Positions 32,755 to 41,972 of a stretch of 55,224 nt of DNA are shown here, one piece after another. The notes beneath the pieces were generated by a model. The model made no database searches. It was not told the DNA's origin and saw nothing but the letters and a program-made list of their open reading frames with translations. Position 1 is the first letter of the stretch; each line of letters opens with the position of its first letter. The stretch spans positions 1-55,224 of the forward strand of contig CALVME010000051.1 of assembly GCA_944342055.1 (NCBI GenBank). The letters run 5' to 3'. Position numbers and translations under genes: made by a program. Origin of the DNA: an uncultured Clostridia bacterium (GTDB lineage: Bacteria; Bacillota; Clostridia; Christensenellales; Borkfalkiaceae).

Positions 32755-32770
32755 ATACAATATATAGTGA
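32755..32770 (+). promoter_or_regulatory. NrdR box 1
   Basis: ATACAATATATAGTGA: 13 of 16 bases match the NrdR consensus ACACTATATATAGTGT. Lies just upstream of the -35. Confidence 0.8.
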
Positions 32771-32777
32771 TTTATTA

Positions 32778-32806
32778 TTGACAAACCACTATATATATGG
32801 TATACT
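32778..32806 (+). promoter_or_regulatory. nrdD promoter
   Basis: Perfect TTGACA (32778-32783), 17-base spacer, TATACT (32801-32806). The second NrdR box fills the spacer. Confidence 0.88.
32786..32801 (+). promoter_or_regulatory. NrdR box 2
   Basis: CCACTATATATATGGT: 13 of 16 bases match the NrdR consensus. Its centre is 31 bases from the centre of box 1, three helical turns, which is the spacing known for functional NrdR box pairs. Confidence 0.82.
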
Positions 32807-32844
32807 CATAGAGTACCGAACAAAGAGGGAAAGGAGTTAGAAAA

Positions 32845-34971
32845 ATGAAGGTTATCAAGAGAGACGGGACGACCGTAGAATTCGACCGCAGCAAGATCGC
32901 CAACGCCATCCGGAAAGCGAACGGTGCCGTGGACGAAGAGGATCGCATCGAAGAACAATATATCGAGGAGATCGTATCCCAGATCGAGCAGAAGCATAAG
33001 GTGCGCTTTTTGGTAGAGGACATTCAGGATATGGTGGAGGAGAAGCTGATGAGCTACGGTAAATTCCACCTGGCGAAGGCATACGTCCTGTATCGCTATG
33101 AGCGCGCGCTCGTCCGCAAGGCGAATACGACGGACGAATCCATTCTCTCGCTCATCCGCAACGACAACAAGGACGTCATGGAGGAGAACTCCAACAAAAA
33201 CGCGCACATCGCTTCGACGCAGCGCGATCTGATCGCGGGCGAAGTCTCCAAGGACCTCACGCGCAGAATTCTGTTGCCCGAGCACATTTCGAAGGCGCAC
33301 GACGAGGGCGTCCTGCACTTCCACGACGCGGACTATTTCCTTCAGCCCATCTTCAACTGCTGTCTGGTCAACATCGGCGACATGCTCGACAACGGCACCG
33401 TGATGAACGGCAAGCTCATTGAGACGCCGAAGTCCTTCCAGGTCGCGTGCACGATCGTCACGCAGATCATCGCGTCCGTCGCGTCCAGCCAGTACGGCGG
33501 GCAGTCCGTCAACATCGCGCATCTCGGCAAGTATCTTCGCGTCAGCAAGGAAAAGTTCCAAAGAGCGTGCGACGAAGAGTTCGGCGACCTTCTGAGCGCG
33601 GAAGACAAAGAGAAGATTGTGGAAATGCGCTTAAAGGACGAACTCAAAGCGGGCGTACAGACCATTCAGTATCAGATCAACACGCTCATGACGACGAACG
33701 GACAGTCTCCCTTTGTCACGCTCTTCCTCTATTTGAAGGACGACGACCCTTACATCGAGGAGAATGCGCGCATCATCGAGGAGATCCTGCGCCAGCGTTA
33801 TCAGGGCATCAAGAACGAAGTCGGCGTGTATGTCACGCCCGCGTTCCCCAAGCTCGTATATGTGCTTGACGAGAACAACTGCCTCAAGGGAGGCAAGTAC
33901 GATTATCTGACCCGCCTTGCGATCAAGTGTTCCTCCAAACGCATGTATCCCGACTATATCTCCGCGAAGAAGATGCGCGAGAACTATGAAGGCAACGTAT
34001 TCTCTCCGATGGGCTGCAGATCGTTCCTCTCACCCTGGAAGGATGAAAACGGCAATTATCAGTTTGAGGGCAGATTCAACCAGGGCGTCGTATCCATCAA
34101 CCTGCCGCAGATCGGCATCATCGCGAAGGGAGACGAGGAAGCGTTCTGGAAGCTGCTGGACGAGAGATTGCAGCTTTGCTTCGAAGCTCTGATGTGTCGC
34201 CACAACGCCCTGATGGGTACGACTTCCGACACGAGTCCCGTGCATTGGCAGTACGGCGCGATCGCGCGTCTGAAGAAGGGCGAGAAGATCGACAAGCTCC
34301 TGACGAGCACGTATTCCACCATTTCCCTCGGCTACATCGGATTGTATGAGCTGACGAAGCTCATGAAGGGCGTTTCCCATACCGATCCGGTCGGCGAAGA
34401 ATTTGCGCTCCGCGTCATGAAATACCTGCGCGCGGCTTGCGACCGCTGGAAGAAGGAGACGGGACTCGGCTTCGCTCTGTACGGAACGCCCGCAGAGTCT
34501 CTCTGCTATCGCTTTGCCCGCATCGACAAGGCGCGCTTCGGCAGCATTCCCGACGTGACCGACAAGGGGTATTATACGAACTCCTACCACGTCGACGTGC
34601 GCGAGCCCATCGATGCGTTTGCAAAATTCCGCTTCGAGAGCCAGTTCCAGACCATCTCTTCGGGCGGAGCGATCTCTTATGTTGAGATCCCGAACCTTCG
34701 CAACAACCTCACTGCGATTGAGGACGTCGTCAAATTCATTTACGACAACATCCAGTACGCGGAATTCAACACGAAGTCCGACTATTGCCAGGTGTGCGGC
34801 TACGACGGCGAGATCATCATCAACGACGACAACGAGTGGGAGTGCCCCGTCTGCCACAACAAAGATCAGCGCAAGATGAACGTCACGCGCAGAACGTGCG
34901 GCTATCTCGGCGAGAACTTCTGGAACGTAGGCAAGACCAAAGAGATCAAAGCGAGAGTTTTGCACCTTTAA
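32845..34971 (+). CDS. nrdD: Anaerobic (class III) ribonucleoside-triphosphate reductase
   Basis: A 708-aa glycyl-radical enzyme that makes deoxyribonucleotides without oxygen. An ATP-cone regulatory domain occupies residues ~1-90 (MKVIKRDGTTVEFDRSKI). The C-terminus has the zinc site Cys648/651/667/670 and the radical loop RRTCGYLG with the glycyl radical at Gly686. Strong AAAGGAG ribosome site. It leads an operon with its activase and dUTPase, with NrdR boxes on the promoter. Indicates anaerobic growth. Confidence 0.97.
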   Translation: MKVIKRDGTTVEFDRSKIANAIRKANGAVDEEDRIEEQYIEEIVSQIEQKHKVRFLVEDIQDMVEEKLMSYGKFHLAKAYVLYRYERALVRKANTTDESILSLIRNDNKDVMEENSNKNAHIASTQRDLIAGEVSKDLTRRILLPEHISKAHDEGVLHFHDADYFLQPIFNCCLVNIGDMLDNGTVMNGKLIETPKSFQVACTIVTQIIASVASSQYGGQSVNIAHLGKYLRVSKEKFQRACDEEFGDLLSAEDKEKIVEMRLKDELKAGVQTIQYQINTLMTTNGQSPFVTLFLYLKDDDPYIEENARIIEEILRQRYQGIKNEVGVYVTPAFPKLVYVLDENNCLKGGKYDYLTRLAIKCSSKRMYPDYISAKKMRENYEGNVFSPMGCRSFLSPWKDENGNYQFEGRFNQGVVSINLPQIGIIAKGDEEAFWKLLDERLQLCFEALMCRHNALMGTTSDTSPVHWQYGAIARLKKGEKIDKLLTSTYSTISLGYIGLYELTKLMKGVSHTDPVGEEFALRVMKYLRAACDRWKKETGLGFALYGTPAESLCYRFARIDKARFGSIPDVTDKGYYTNSYHVDVREPIDAFAKFRFESQFQTISSGGAISYVEIPNLRNNLTAIEDVVKFIYDNIQYAEFNTKSDYCQVCGYDGEIIINDDNEWECPVCHNKDQRKMNVTRRTCGYLGENFWNVGKTKEIKARVLHL

Positions 34972-34977
34972 GATCAT

Positions 34978-35511
34978 ATGAATTACGCCACCATCAAACC
35001 TTGTGACGTGGCGAACGGACCCGGCGTGCGCTGTTCTCTGTTCGTCAGCGGTTGCAGGAATCATTGCAAAAATTGTTTCAACAAAGAGACCTGGGATTTT
35101 AACTACGGTCAGCCGTTTACGGCAGAGACGGAGCGTTACATTTTAGACAAACTCGCTCCCGATTATATCCGCGGGTTTTCGTTGCTCGGCGGCGAGCCTT
35201 TCGAACCGGAGAATCAGCTCGCGCTCGTGTCTTTCGTCGAGCGGGTACGCGCGGCATATCCGACCAAGGACATCTGGTGCTATACGGGCTACGACTTCGA
35301 ACAAGATCTTCTGACGGGCAAGAAGGGGGACAGCGCGATCACCATGCGCATTCTTTCCTGTCTCGACGTACTCGTGGACGGGAAGTTTGTCGAAGAGCTG
35401 AAAGATCTGAACCTGCGTTTCCGCGGTTCTTCGAATCAGCGCATCATCGACGTCAAGAAGTCGCTCGAAAAGGACGAAGTCATACTTTGGGACGGGTCGC
35501 AGGCATGGTAA
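34978..35511 (+). CDS. nrdG: Anaerobic ribonucleotide reductase activating protein
   Basis: A 177-aa radical SAM activase that installs the glycyl radical on NrdD. Cys26, Cys30 and Cys33 (GCRNHCKNCF) bind the 4Fe-4S cluster; SLLGGEPFEPEN is the SAM-binding GGE motif. It starts six bases after nrdD with no clear ribosome site, so it relies on coupling. Its end overlaps dut by seven bases. Confidence 0.96.
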   Translation: MNYATIKPCDVANGPGVRCSLFVSGCRNHCKNCFNKETWDFNYGQPFTAETERYILDKLAPDYIRGFSLLGGEPFEPENQLALVSFVERVRAAYPTKDIWCYTGYDFEQDLLTGKKGDSAITMRILSCLDVLVDGKFVEELKDLNLRFRGSSNQRIIDVKKSLEKDEVILWDGSQAW

Positions 35512-35945
35512 AAGTTAAATTTGAAAAATGCAGGGACGGCGCTTTGGTGCCGACATACGGCTCCGCTTCGGCGGCGGGCGCAGACCTTTACGCGTGCCTC
35601 TCGGAGGCGGAAGTCATCCTCCCGCACGAGACGAAGCTCATCCCGACGGGCTTGAAGATGGAGCTCCCCGCGGGGTATGCTGGGCTCATCTACGCCCGCA
35701 GCGGACTTGCGCTCAAGCGAAACCTCGCCCCCGCAAATAAAGTCGGGGTGGTGGACAGCGATTATCGCGGCGAAGTGATGGTCGCCCTCCACAATCACGG
35801 GCAGACGGCGCAGACGGTGGAGCACGGAGAGCGCATTGCGCAGCTCGTCGTGACGCCCTATTTGACAGTTTCCTTCGAGGAGGCGGAGGCGCTTTCCGAT
35901 ACGGAGCGCGGCGCGGGCGGCTTCGGCAGCACGGGCACAAAGTGA
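35505..35945 (+). CDS. dut: dUTP diphosphatase
   Basis: A 146-aa trimeric dUTPase with all five motifs: SAAGADLYA (I), ARSGLALK (II), NKVGVVDSDYRGEVMVAL (III), GERIAQLVV (IV) and the C-terminal GAGGFGSTG (V). It removes dUTP and yields dUMP for thymidylate synthesis. The ATG at 35505 lies within the end of nrdG, so it is coupled and comes under the same NrdR control. Confidence 0.96.
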   Translation: MVKVKFEKCRDGALVPTYGSASAAGADLYACLSEAEVILPHETKLIPTGLKMELPAGYAGLIYARSGLALKRNLAPANKVGVVDSDYRGEVMVALHNHGQTAQTVEHGERIAQLVVTPYLTVSFEEAEALSDTERGAGGFGSTGTK

Positions 35946-35956
35946 AACACAACGGC

Positions 35957-35988
35957 AAAAAACAGGGGAAACGGCGCCCCTGTTTTTT
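35957..35988 (+). terminator. nrdD-nrdG-dut terminator
   Basis: Twelve-bp stem AAAAAACAGGGG / CCCCTGTTTTTT with an 8-base loop and a T-rich tail. Confidence 0.9.
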
Positions 35989-36044
35989 CTTTTTTCCAGA
36001 TGAAAAATAGTTTGTGAAATTATAAAAAACGAGGCGTCAAACAC

Positions 36045-36072
36045 TTGACTTCGCAAGAGATTTTTCTATAAT
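36045..36072 (+). promoter_or_regulatory. MATE exporter promoter
   Basis: TTGACT (36045-36050), 16-base spacer, perfect TATAAT (36067-36072). Confidence 0.82.
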
Positions 36073-36104
36073 GTGTATCTGAAAATTTTCTTGTCGGGTG
36101 AAGT

Positions 36105-37514
36105 ATGAACGCAAACGCAAAGCGGTACGATCTGACGAAGGGGCCCATTTTGAGGACGATCGCCCTGTACGGCATTCCCATCCTGATCGCGCAGCTCATT
36201 CAGAATCTCTATAATTTTGCAGATACCCTGATCATCGGCAACCGCCTCGGCGAACTGTATATGGGCGCCGTGAACGCGTCGGGAACGACTTCGTCCCTGC
36301 TCTTTTCCCTGATGTTCGGCATGGCGTCGGGATTCGGCGTCACCATCGGCATCGCGTACGGCTCCAAGGACGAAGAGAGGACGCGCCGCGCGATCGTCTC
36401 CAGCGTCGTCCTCTGCACGCTGTTCGGGCTTCTGATCAGCGTGTGCGGCATTTCTCTCACAGACGTGCTCGTCCGCGCGACCAATGTCCCTGCTGACAAG
36501 GTGGAGATCGCGAGCCGATATCTCATCGTCATCTTTGCAGGCGGCATCATTTCGGCGTACAACAACATGTTCACCGCCGTTTTGCGCAGCCTCGGCAACA
36601 GCAGGGCGCCCGTCATTATCCTTTCGATGTCCGCGGTCATCAACGTCGTGCTCAATCTGGTGTTTCTGGAGTTCACCGATCTCAACGAAGTGGGCGTCGC
36701 CCTTGCGACAGTCATTTCGCAGCTTTGTTCGGTGTGCGTTTCGCTCACACTCTTATTTCGGACTTTCCCGCAGTTCAACTTCTTCAAAAACCGCGTTGTG
36801 CTTCGGCGCGGGATCTGGGGAACGCAGATCAAGATGGGCGTGCCGATGGCGTTCCAGAATTCGATGATCACGATCGGTGCAGTCATCGTGCAGACGGCGG
36901 TCAATAATCTGGAGACGACGGGCATGGTGCCGAACGCGCTCGCTTCGTACGCGGTCTCCAACTCCATCAACAACATTTCGGGGACGCTCATCAATACGTT
37001 CGGTATGGTGATCGCGGGGTTTGTGTCGCAGAACTACGGCGCAAAGGACTATGTGCGCATCAAGCAGGGCGTCATCTCCTGTCTCGCGCTCTCCTGGGTG
37101 CTGAGCCTGCTGCTCGGTGCCTGCCTGCTTCTCTTCGATCGCCCGATCGCGGGATTGTTCATGGAGACGTGGAGCGAGGAGCTCTATGCGAACGTCCACA
37201 CATTCCTGCTCATCAACGTGCCGTTCTATGTGATCTGGGTACCCGTACCCATCTTGCGGCTCGCCATTCAGGGCATGAACAACGCGATCTTGCCCTTCCT
37301 GTCCTGTCTCGTCGAATTGTCCATGCGCTGTATCACCGCATGGCTGTTCGGAAGCTGGTGGGGGTATGCGGGGATTTCGCTCGCGACGCCTTCCGCGCTT
37401 GTCGCGGCGATCGTGTTCCTGCTCTTTGCGTTCTTTATCACGATTTCCAAAAAAAAGAAGGAGATGCTTTCGGAAAAAATGGGCAATGCCCTTGAAAAAC
37501 AGGGCGAAATATAG
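36105..37514 (+). CDS. MATE-family multidrug/metabolite exporter
   Basis: A 469-aa protein with twelve predicted membrane helices in two similar halves, the usual MATE build. Landmarks: LYNFADTLIIGNRLGELYMGAV in helix 1-2, SKDEERTRRAI in the first loop and VSQNYGAKDYVRIKQG in the second half, the repeat of that loop. It probably exports cationic compounds by Na+ or H+ antiport; substrate cannot be told. Weak ribosome site (GGGTGA). The glpK promoter overlaps its last codons. Confidence 0.92.
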   Translation: MNANAKRYDLTKGPILRTIALYGIPILIAQLIQNLYNFADTLIIGNRLGELYMGAVNASGTTSSLLFSLMFGMASGFGVTIGIAYGSKDEERTRRAIVSSVVLCTLFGLLISVCGISLTDVLVRATNVPADKVEIASRYLIVIFAGGIISAYNNMFTAVLRSLGNSRAPVIILSMSAVINVVLNLVFLEFTDLNEVGVALATVISQLCSVCVSLTLLFRTFPQFNFFKNRVVLRRGIWGTQIKMGVPMAFQNSMITIGAVIVQTAVNNLETTGMVPNALASYAVSNSINNISGTLINTFGMVIAGFVSQNYGAKDYVRIKQGVISCLALSWVLSLLLGACLLLFDRPIAGLFMETWSEELYANVHTFLLINVPFYVIWVPVPILRLAIQGMNNAILPFLSCLVELSMRCITAWLFGSWWGYAGISLATPSALVAAIVFLLFAFFITISKKKKEMLSEKMGNALEKQGEI

Positions 37515-37520
37515 TATAAT
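37492..37520 (+). promoter_or_regulatory. glpK promoter
   Basis: TTGAAA (37492-37497, within the MATE gene), 17-base spacer, perfect TATAAT (37515-37520), starting at the base after the MATE stop codon. Confidence 0.83.
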
Positions 37521-37564
37521 TGCTGCAACGTCGCGAGTTTACGGCGCGATAAGGGGTAGCAAGG

Positions 37565-39025
37565 ATGAAATATTTGATAGCGGTAGACGAAGGGACGACG
37601 AGCGCGAGAGCCATGCTCTATTCGTTGGAAGAGGAACGCTTTGTGTACAGCGTGTCTCGGGAAATCGAACAGTATTTCCCGCAGCCGGGCTGGGTGGAGC
37701 AGGACGCCAACGAAATATACGCGAAAGTCGTCTCTTTGCTTGTGCAGTGCATCGAAGCGGCGGACGGCCCCGTGCTCGGGATCGGATTGACCAACCAGCG
37801 CGAGACGGTCGTCATGTGGAACCGCCTGACGGGCAAACCGCTGCACCGCGCGATCGTGTGGCAGTGCCGCCGCACAGAGGCGTTCTGCGACGCGGTGCCC
37901 GCCGAAGAGCGGGAGCGGATCCGCAAAAAGACGGGTCTGCCCATGGACGCTTATTTCTCGGCGTCGAAGATGCGCTGGCTGTTCGAACATGTGAACGGAG
38001 CGCGGGAGCTCGCCGAACAGGGGGAGCTCTGCGTGGGGACGATGGACTCCTATCTCCTCTACAAATTGACGGACGGGCGGGAGTTCTTCACCGACGTGAC
38101 GAACGCGTCTCGGACGATGCTGTTCAATCTGGAGACGCTCGACTGGGACGAAGAGCTGCTCGACTATTTTCGGATTCCGAGACAGGTGTTGCCGCGCGTC
38201 GGCAGTTCGACTTCCCGCGTGGGCGAGTTTGTCTATCACGACGCGAGCTATCCGCTCGCGGGCATCGCGGGCGATCAGCATGCCGCGCTCTTCGGGCAGA
38301 CTTGTTTTTGCGAGGGGCAGGCAAAGATCACATACGGCACAGGTCTGTTTTTGTTGTTTACCACGGGGAAACGCAAGCCATCGCACAGCGGACTCATCGA
38401 GACGGTCGGCTACATGGTGGGCGACAGGGCGACGTATGCGCTCGAAGGGAGCGTCTTTCATGCGGGCAGTTCGGTGCAATGGCTTCGGGACGAGCTCGGA
38501 TTTTTCCGCACGGCGGCGGAATCGGAAGCGCTGGCGCTCTCCGTCGAGGATGCGGGCGGGGTCTATCTCGTTCCCGCGTTTACGGGCATGGGCGCACCCT
38601 ACTGGAACGGCAGGGCGAGGGCGATGCTCTGCGGCATGAGCCGCGGCACCGACAAGCGTCACATCACGCGTGCGGTGCTCGAAAGCATCGCTTACAGCGC
38701 GCGGACGGTGACGGAGTGCATGGAGGCGGACAGCGGCATCCCGCTTAAGGGACTGCGCGTGGACGGCGGCGCCTCCGCAAACAATTTTCTGATGCAGTTT
38801 CAGTCGGACGTTCTGCACGTCTCCATCGATCGTCCCGTGGAGCGCGAGAGCACGGCGCTCGGCGCAGTCTATCTCTCCGCGATCGCGCTCGGCTTGCGTA
38901 CGCAGGAGGAGATCGAGAAGCTCAGGCGGACGGACCGCGTATTTGTCCCCGCGCCGGACAGAGAAAAGTACGACGCCCTGTATCGGGGCTATGTGCGGGC
39001 GGTAAAAAAGTGTCTGGAGGATTGA
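37565..39025 (+). CDS. glpK: Glycerol kinase
   Basis: A 486-aa FGGY kinase that makes glycerol 3-phosphate. N-terminal ATP loop AVDEGTTSARAMLY (about 6-19), glycerol-site residues in NQRETVVMW and WQCRRTEAFC, GIAGDQHAALFGQ with the catalytic-type Asp, YGTGLFLL, and C-terminal VDGGASANNFLMQFQSD. Compared with other FGGY kinases the EGDAG motif is GDQHA, as usual in GlpK. No glpF or glpD nearby; followed after two bases by an alpha/beta hydrolase that could supply glycerol. Confidence 0.94.
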   Translation: MKYLIAVDEGTTSARAMLYSLEEERFVYSVSREIEQYFPQPGWVEQDANEIYAKVVSLLVQCIEAADGPVLGIGLTNQRETVVMWNRLTGKPLHRAIVWQCRRTEAFCDAVPAEERERIRKKTGLPMDAYFSASKMRWLFEHVNGARELAEQGELCVGTMDSYLLYKLTDGREFFTDVTNASRTMLFNLETLDWDEELLDYFRIPRQVLPRVGSSTSRVGEFVYHDASYPLAGIAGDQHAALFGQTCFCEGQAKITYGTGLFLLFTTGKRKPSHSGLIETVGYMVGDRATYALEGSVFHAGSSVQWLRDELGFFRTAAESEALALSVEDAGGVYLVPAFTGMGAPYWNGRARAMLCGMSRGTDKRHITRAVLESIAYSARTVTECMEADSGIPLKGLRVDGGASANNFLMQFQSDVLHVSIDRPVERESTALGAVYLSAIALGLRTQEEIEKLRRTDRVFVPAPDREKYDALYRGYVRAVKKCLED

Positions 39026-39027
39026 AG

Positions 39028-39942
39028 ATGCGCCGATATTTCGAGAATGCCGAGGATGGCAAGCAAATTTATGTCACGGAGTGGGAGATCGCGTCGCCGA
39101 AGGGGCTCGTGCAGATCTCTCACGGCATGGCGGAGCACATGATGCGCTACGATCGCATCGCCCGAAGGCTCAACGAGGCGGGGTATCTCGTTTTCGGGGA
39201 CGATCATCGCTGTTTCGGCGGCACCGATCGGCAGAATTTGGGATACACGGAAGGGGATAACTGGGAAGGGACGCTCTCTGATATGGCGCTTCTCACGGAA
39301 CTATATCAAAAGCGCTATCCTTCTCTCCCGCTCGTTTTGTTCGGGCACAGCTACGGTTCCTTTTTGTCGCAGGCGTATCTGGAGCGGCATGCGGATAAGC
39401 TTTCGGGCGCGATCCTGTGCGGGAGCTGCATGATGAAAAATCCCGCCGTGTCCTTCGGGTATGTCGTCGCAAAGCTCGGCTGCGCCTTTCGCGGAGAGCA
39501 AGCGGAGGCGCGCCTCATCAGAAAGCTGACTTTCGGCATGTACGACAGACAGGCGGGCGGGAATTTTATCTCCTCGATCGCGGAAGAGTGCGAAAAATAT
39601 CAGACCGATGAGCTGTGCGGTTGCACTTGTTCCAATGCTTTCTATCTGCACTTCTTTGCGGGGCTCAAAAAGATATACAAAAAAGAGGCGCTCCGCGGCG
39701 TCGAGCCGAACCTTCCCCTCCTTCTCATCGCGGGAGAGAACGATCCCGTCGGCGAAATGGGGAAGGGCATGAAAAAGCTGGAAAAGATGTATCTCGGCCT
39801 CGGCTGCAAGGACGTGACGCTCAGGCTGTTTTCAGGTTGCAGACATGAGATTCTCAACGATACCTGCCGCGCCGAGGCGGACGAGGCGATCTTGGAATTT
39901 CTGGAAAAGATACAGGGCAGGCAGAACCCTGCCGTGCAATAA
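39028..39942 (+). CDS. Alpha/beta hydrolase, monoacylglycerol-lipase-like (S33 type)
   Basis: A 304-aa cytosolic alpha/beta hydrolase. The oxyanion motif HGMAEHMMRYD follows the N-terminal strands, the nucleophile is Ser108 in GHSYGS, and the acid and His are in GENDPVGEMG and GCRHEILND. This arrangement is that of the bacterial monoacylglycerol lipase / lysophospholipase group. The start at 39028 is seven bases after GGAGG, inside the last codons of glpK. Being in one operon with glycerol kinase, release of glycerol from glycerides is a reasonable but unproven role. Confidence 0.85.
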   Translation: MRRYFENAEDGKQIYVTEWEIASPKGLVQISHGMAEHMMRYDRIARRLNEAGYLVFGDDHRCFGGTDRQNLGYTEGDNWEGTLSDMALLTELYQKRYPSLPLVLFGHSYGSFLSQAYLERHADKLSGAILCGSCMMKNPAVSFGYVVAKLGCAFRGEQAEARLIRKLTFGMYDRQAGGNFISSIAEECEKYQTDELCGCTCSNAFYLHFFAGLKKIYKKEALRGVEPNLPLLLIAGENDPVGEMGKGMKKLEKMYLGLGCKDVTLRLFSGCRHEILNDTCRAEADEAILEFLEKIQGRQNPAVQ

Positions 39943-39947
39943 AACGG

Positions 39948-39973
39948 AAAAAGCTCCCTTGCTGAAGGGGAGC
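39948..39973 (-). terminator. Terminator of the ABC-F gene
   Basis: On the - strand: stem GCTCCCCTT / AAGGGAGC (one bulged base) with loop CAGC, followed by TTTTT. Confidence 0.75.
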
Positions 39974-39981
39974 AAAAGGGA

Positions 39982-40046
39982 GAGGGGAGGCGCCCGCGAC
40001 AGAGACAGTCGCGGGCGCCTCCCCTCAAACGATCATCGTTTTGAGG
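39982..40046. repeat. 19-bp perfect palindrome plus overlapping second hairpin between convergent genes
   Basis: GAGGGGAGGCGCCCGCGAC at 39982-40000 pairs perfectly with 40008-40026 around a 7-base loop. A second hairpin, CCTCAAACGAT (40023-40033) with ATCGTTTTGAGG (40035-40046), shares four bases with the first and is followed by TGTTTT. It could act as the + strand terminator of the hydrolase gene, but there is no proper T-run after the large stem. Confidence 0.8.
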
Positions 40047-40059
40047 TGTTTTGCCGCTT

Positions 40060-41934
40060 TTATGCGAGGGTGTCGTACTCCTCATAGAGGGTTTCTGCCT
40101 CCGCCTTGACGGATTCGAGCTCGCTGCAGACGTCCGTCAGTTTTTTGTAATCGCCCGAGATCGCGGGATCGGCGAGCAGGGCGTTGAGTTCGCCTTCGCG
40201 CTCTTCCAGCGCGGCGATGCGCTTTTCGAGCTCCTTGATGCGGAGCTTTTTCTGTGTTTCCGCCTGTTTTTCCGCGCGCGTCATGCCTGCGGGGTGTTTT
40301 TCTGCCTTCGGTTTTTCGGCGGGAGCGGGGGACGCCTGCTTTGCGGCGCTCTCCGCCGCGCAGTAGGCGGCATAGTCGCCTTCGAACAGCGTAAGCTTTT
40401 GGTTTTCGATGACGGCGATCTCGTCGGCGATCGCGGAGATCAGGTAGCGGTCGTGCGAGACGAATAAGAGGGTGCCGTCGAACGCTTTGAGCGCCGATTC
40501 CAGGCTCTCGCGCGCGAGCAGATCGAGGTGGTTGGTCGGCTCGTCCAAGATGAGAAAGTTGCCTTCCTGTGCCTCCAGCACGGCGAGGGCGAGCTTTGCG
40601 CGCTCTCCGCCCGAGAGCGCCGAGACTTTTTTGTCGATGTCTTCCTCGCTGAGCTTGACCCGCGCCAGGCGCTTGCGGATCTCCGTCTGCGATTGCAGGG
40701 CGAAGCGCTCCCAAAGTTCGGCGAGCACGGTGTTGTCGGGGTTCAGGTTTGCGTTTTCCTGGTCGTAATAGGCGATCTTCGTAAATCTCGAGGTGGTGAT
40801 CGCAGGATTGCCCTTGACGATCTCGCGGATGAGGGTGCTCTTGCCCGTGCCGTTGTCGCCCATGAGCGCGACTTTGTGCCCGCGCGTGATGAGGAGGGAG
40901 GCGTCCTTGAGCAGTTTCTTTCCGCCCGCCGTCAGGTTGAGACCGCTGATCTCCAACACCCGCTCGTAGGGACGGTCGCGGTAGACGAAGCGGAAGCGGG
41001 GCGGCGTTTCGGGCAGCTTGGGTTTTTCGATGCGCTCCATGGCGTCCAGCTTTTTCACGCGGGACTGCGCGGACTTCGCCGTCGTCGCGCGGACGAGGTT
41101 GCGGTCGATGTAATCCTGCATGTGCGCGATCTCCGCCTGTTGTTTTTCGTATTCTTTCTGCTGCAGGGCGATTTTTTCCGCCTTGAGCACTTTGTATTTG
41201 GAATAGTTGCCCTTGAATTCCGACAGCGCGCAGTCTTCGAGCTCTGCGATCTTCGATACCAGCTTGTCGAGAAAGTATCGGTCGTGCGATACGGTGAGAA
41301 TGGCGCCGCGGTAGGAAGCGAGGTAGTCCTCCAGCCAGAAGAGCGTTTTCAGGTCGAGGTGGTTGGTCGGCTCGTCGAGGATGAGAAGCTCGGGCGCTTC
41401 CAGGAGGAGTCGGCAGAGTTTGAGGCGCGTCTTTTCGCCGCCGGACATGGTGGAAATTTTCTGCTCATACCGATCTGCAAATCCCATGCCGTTGAGCACC
41501 GTCTTGATCTTGACGTCCGTGTTGTAGGCGTCGTGCGCGGCGATCAGGCGGCCGAGCGCTTCGTAACGCGCCGAAAGGCGGTTGTATTCCGATGACTTCG
41601 GGTCGGTGCAGGCGATCTGCTCCTCGAGCGTGCGGAGCGAGGCGATGGCTTTCAGGTCTTCCGAAAAGATGGCGCGCATCTCCGCGTAGACGGTATTTTC
41701 CGAGTCATATCCGCCGTTTTGCGCGAGGTAGCCGAGCCTGAGACCGCTTTTTCGAAAGACGTTGCCGCGGTCGGGCTCGAGTTGCCCGAGCAAGAGGCGG
41801 ATGAGCGTGGTCTTGCCTGCTCCGTTGCTCCCGATGAAGCCGATCCGCTCGTTTTCGGAGACGGAAAAGGAGACGTTCGATAAAATGGGAACGTCTTCGT
41901 AACCGAACGATATGTTTTCGCACGCGATCAGCAT
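40060..41934 (-). CDS. ABC-F family ATPase
   Basis: A 624-aa soluble protein with two ABC ATPase domains and no membrane segment. Walker A GSNGAGKTT (about 35-43) and GDNGTGKST (about 355-363), signature motifs TMSGGEKTRLKL and ALSGGERAKLAL, Walker B LLILDEPTNHLDL twice. The interdomain linker (about 235-300, with KAEKIALQQKEYEKQQ) is the P-site tRNA-interaction motif region; a coiled coil ends the protein (about 555-620). ABC-F proteins act on ribosomes, some give antibiotic resistance, others are housekeeping; the C-terminal coiled coil resembles Uup/EttA-like housekeeping types. Confidence 0.92.
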   Translation of the reverse strand: MLIACENISFGYEDVPILSNVSFSVSENERIGFIGSNGAGKTTLIRLLLGQLEPDRGNVFRKSGLRLGYLAQNGGYDSENTVYAEMRAIFSEDLKAIASLRTLEEQIACTDPKSSEYNRLSARYEALGRLIAAHDAYNTDVKIKTVLNGMGFADRYEQKISTMSGGEKTRLKLCRLLLEAPELLILDEPTNHLDLKTLFWLEDYLASYRGAILTVSHDRYFLDKLVSKIAELEDCALSEFKGNYSKYKVLKAEKIALQQKEYEKQQAEIAHMQDYIDRNLVRATTAKSAQSRVKKLDAMERIEKPKLPETPPRFRFVYRDRPYERVLEISGLNLTAGGKKLLKDASLLITRGHKVALMGDNGTGKSTLIREIVKGNPAITTSRFTKIAYYDQENANLNPDNTVLAELWERFALQSQTEIRKRLARVKLSEEDIDKKVSALSGGERAKLALAVLEAQEGNFLILDEPTNHLDLLARESLESALKAFDGTLLFVSHDRYLISAIADEIAVIENQKLTLFEGDYAAYCAAESAAKQASPAPAEKPKAEKHPAGMTRAEKQAETQKKLRIKELEKRIAALEEREGELNALLADPAISGDYKKLTDVCSELESVKAEAETLYEEYDTLA

Positions 41935-41972
41935 AAGGATACCTCTTTTGTCTCTTCTTCAAAGTCCGTTTC

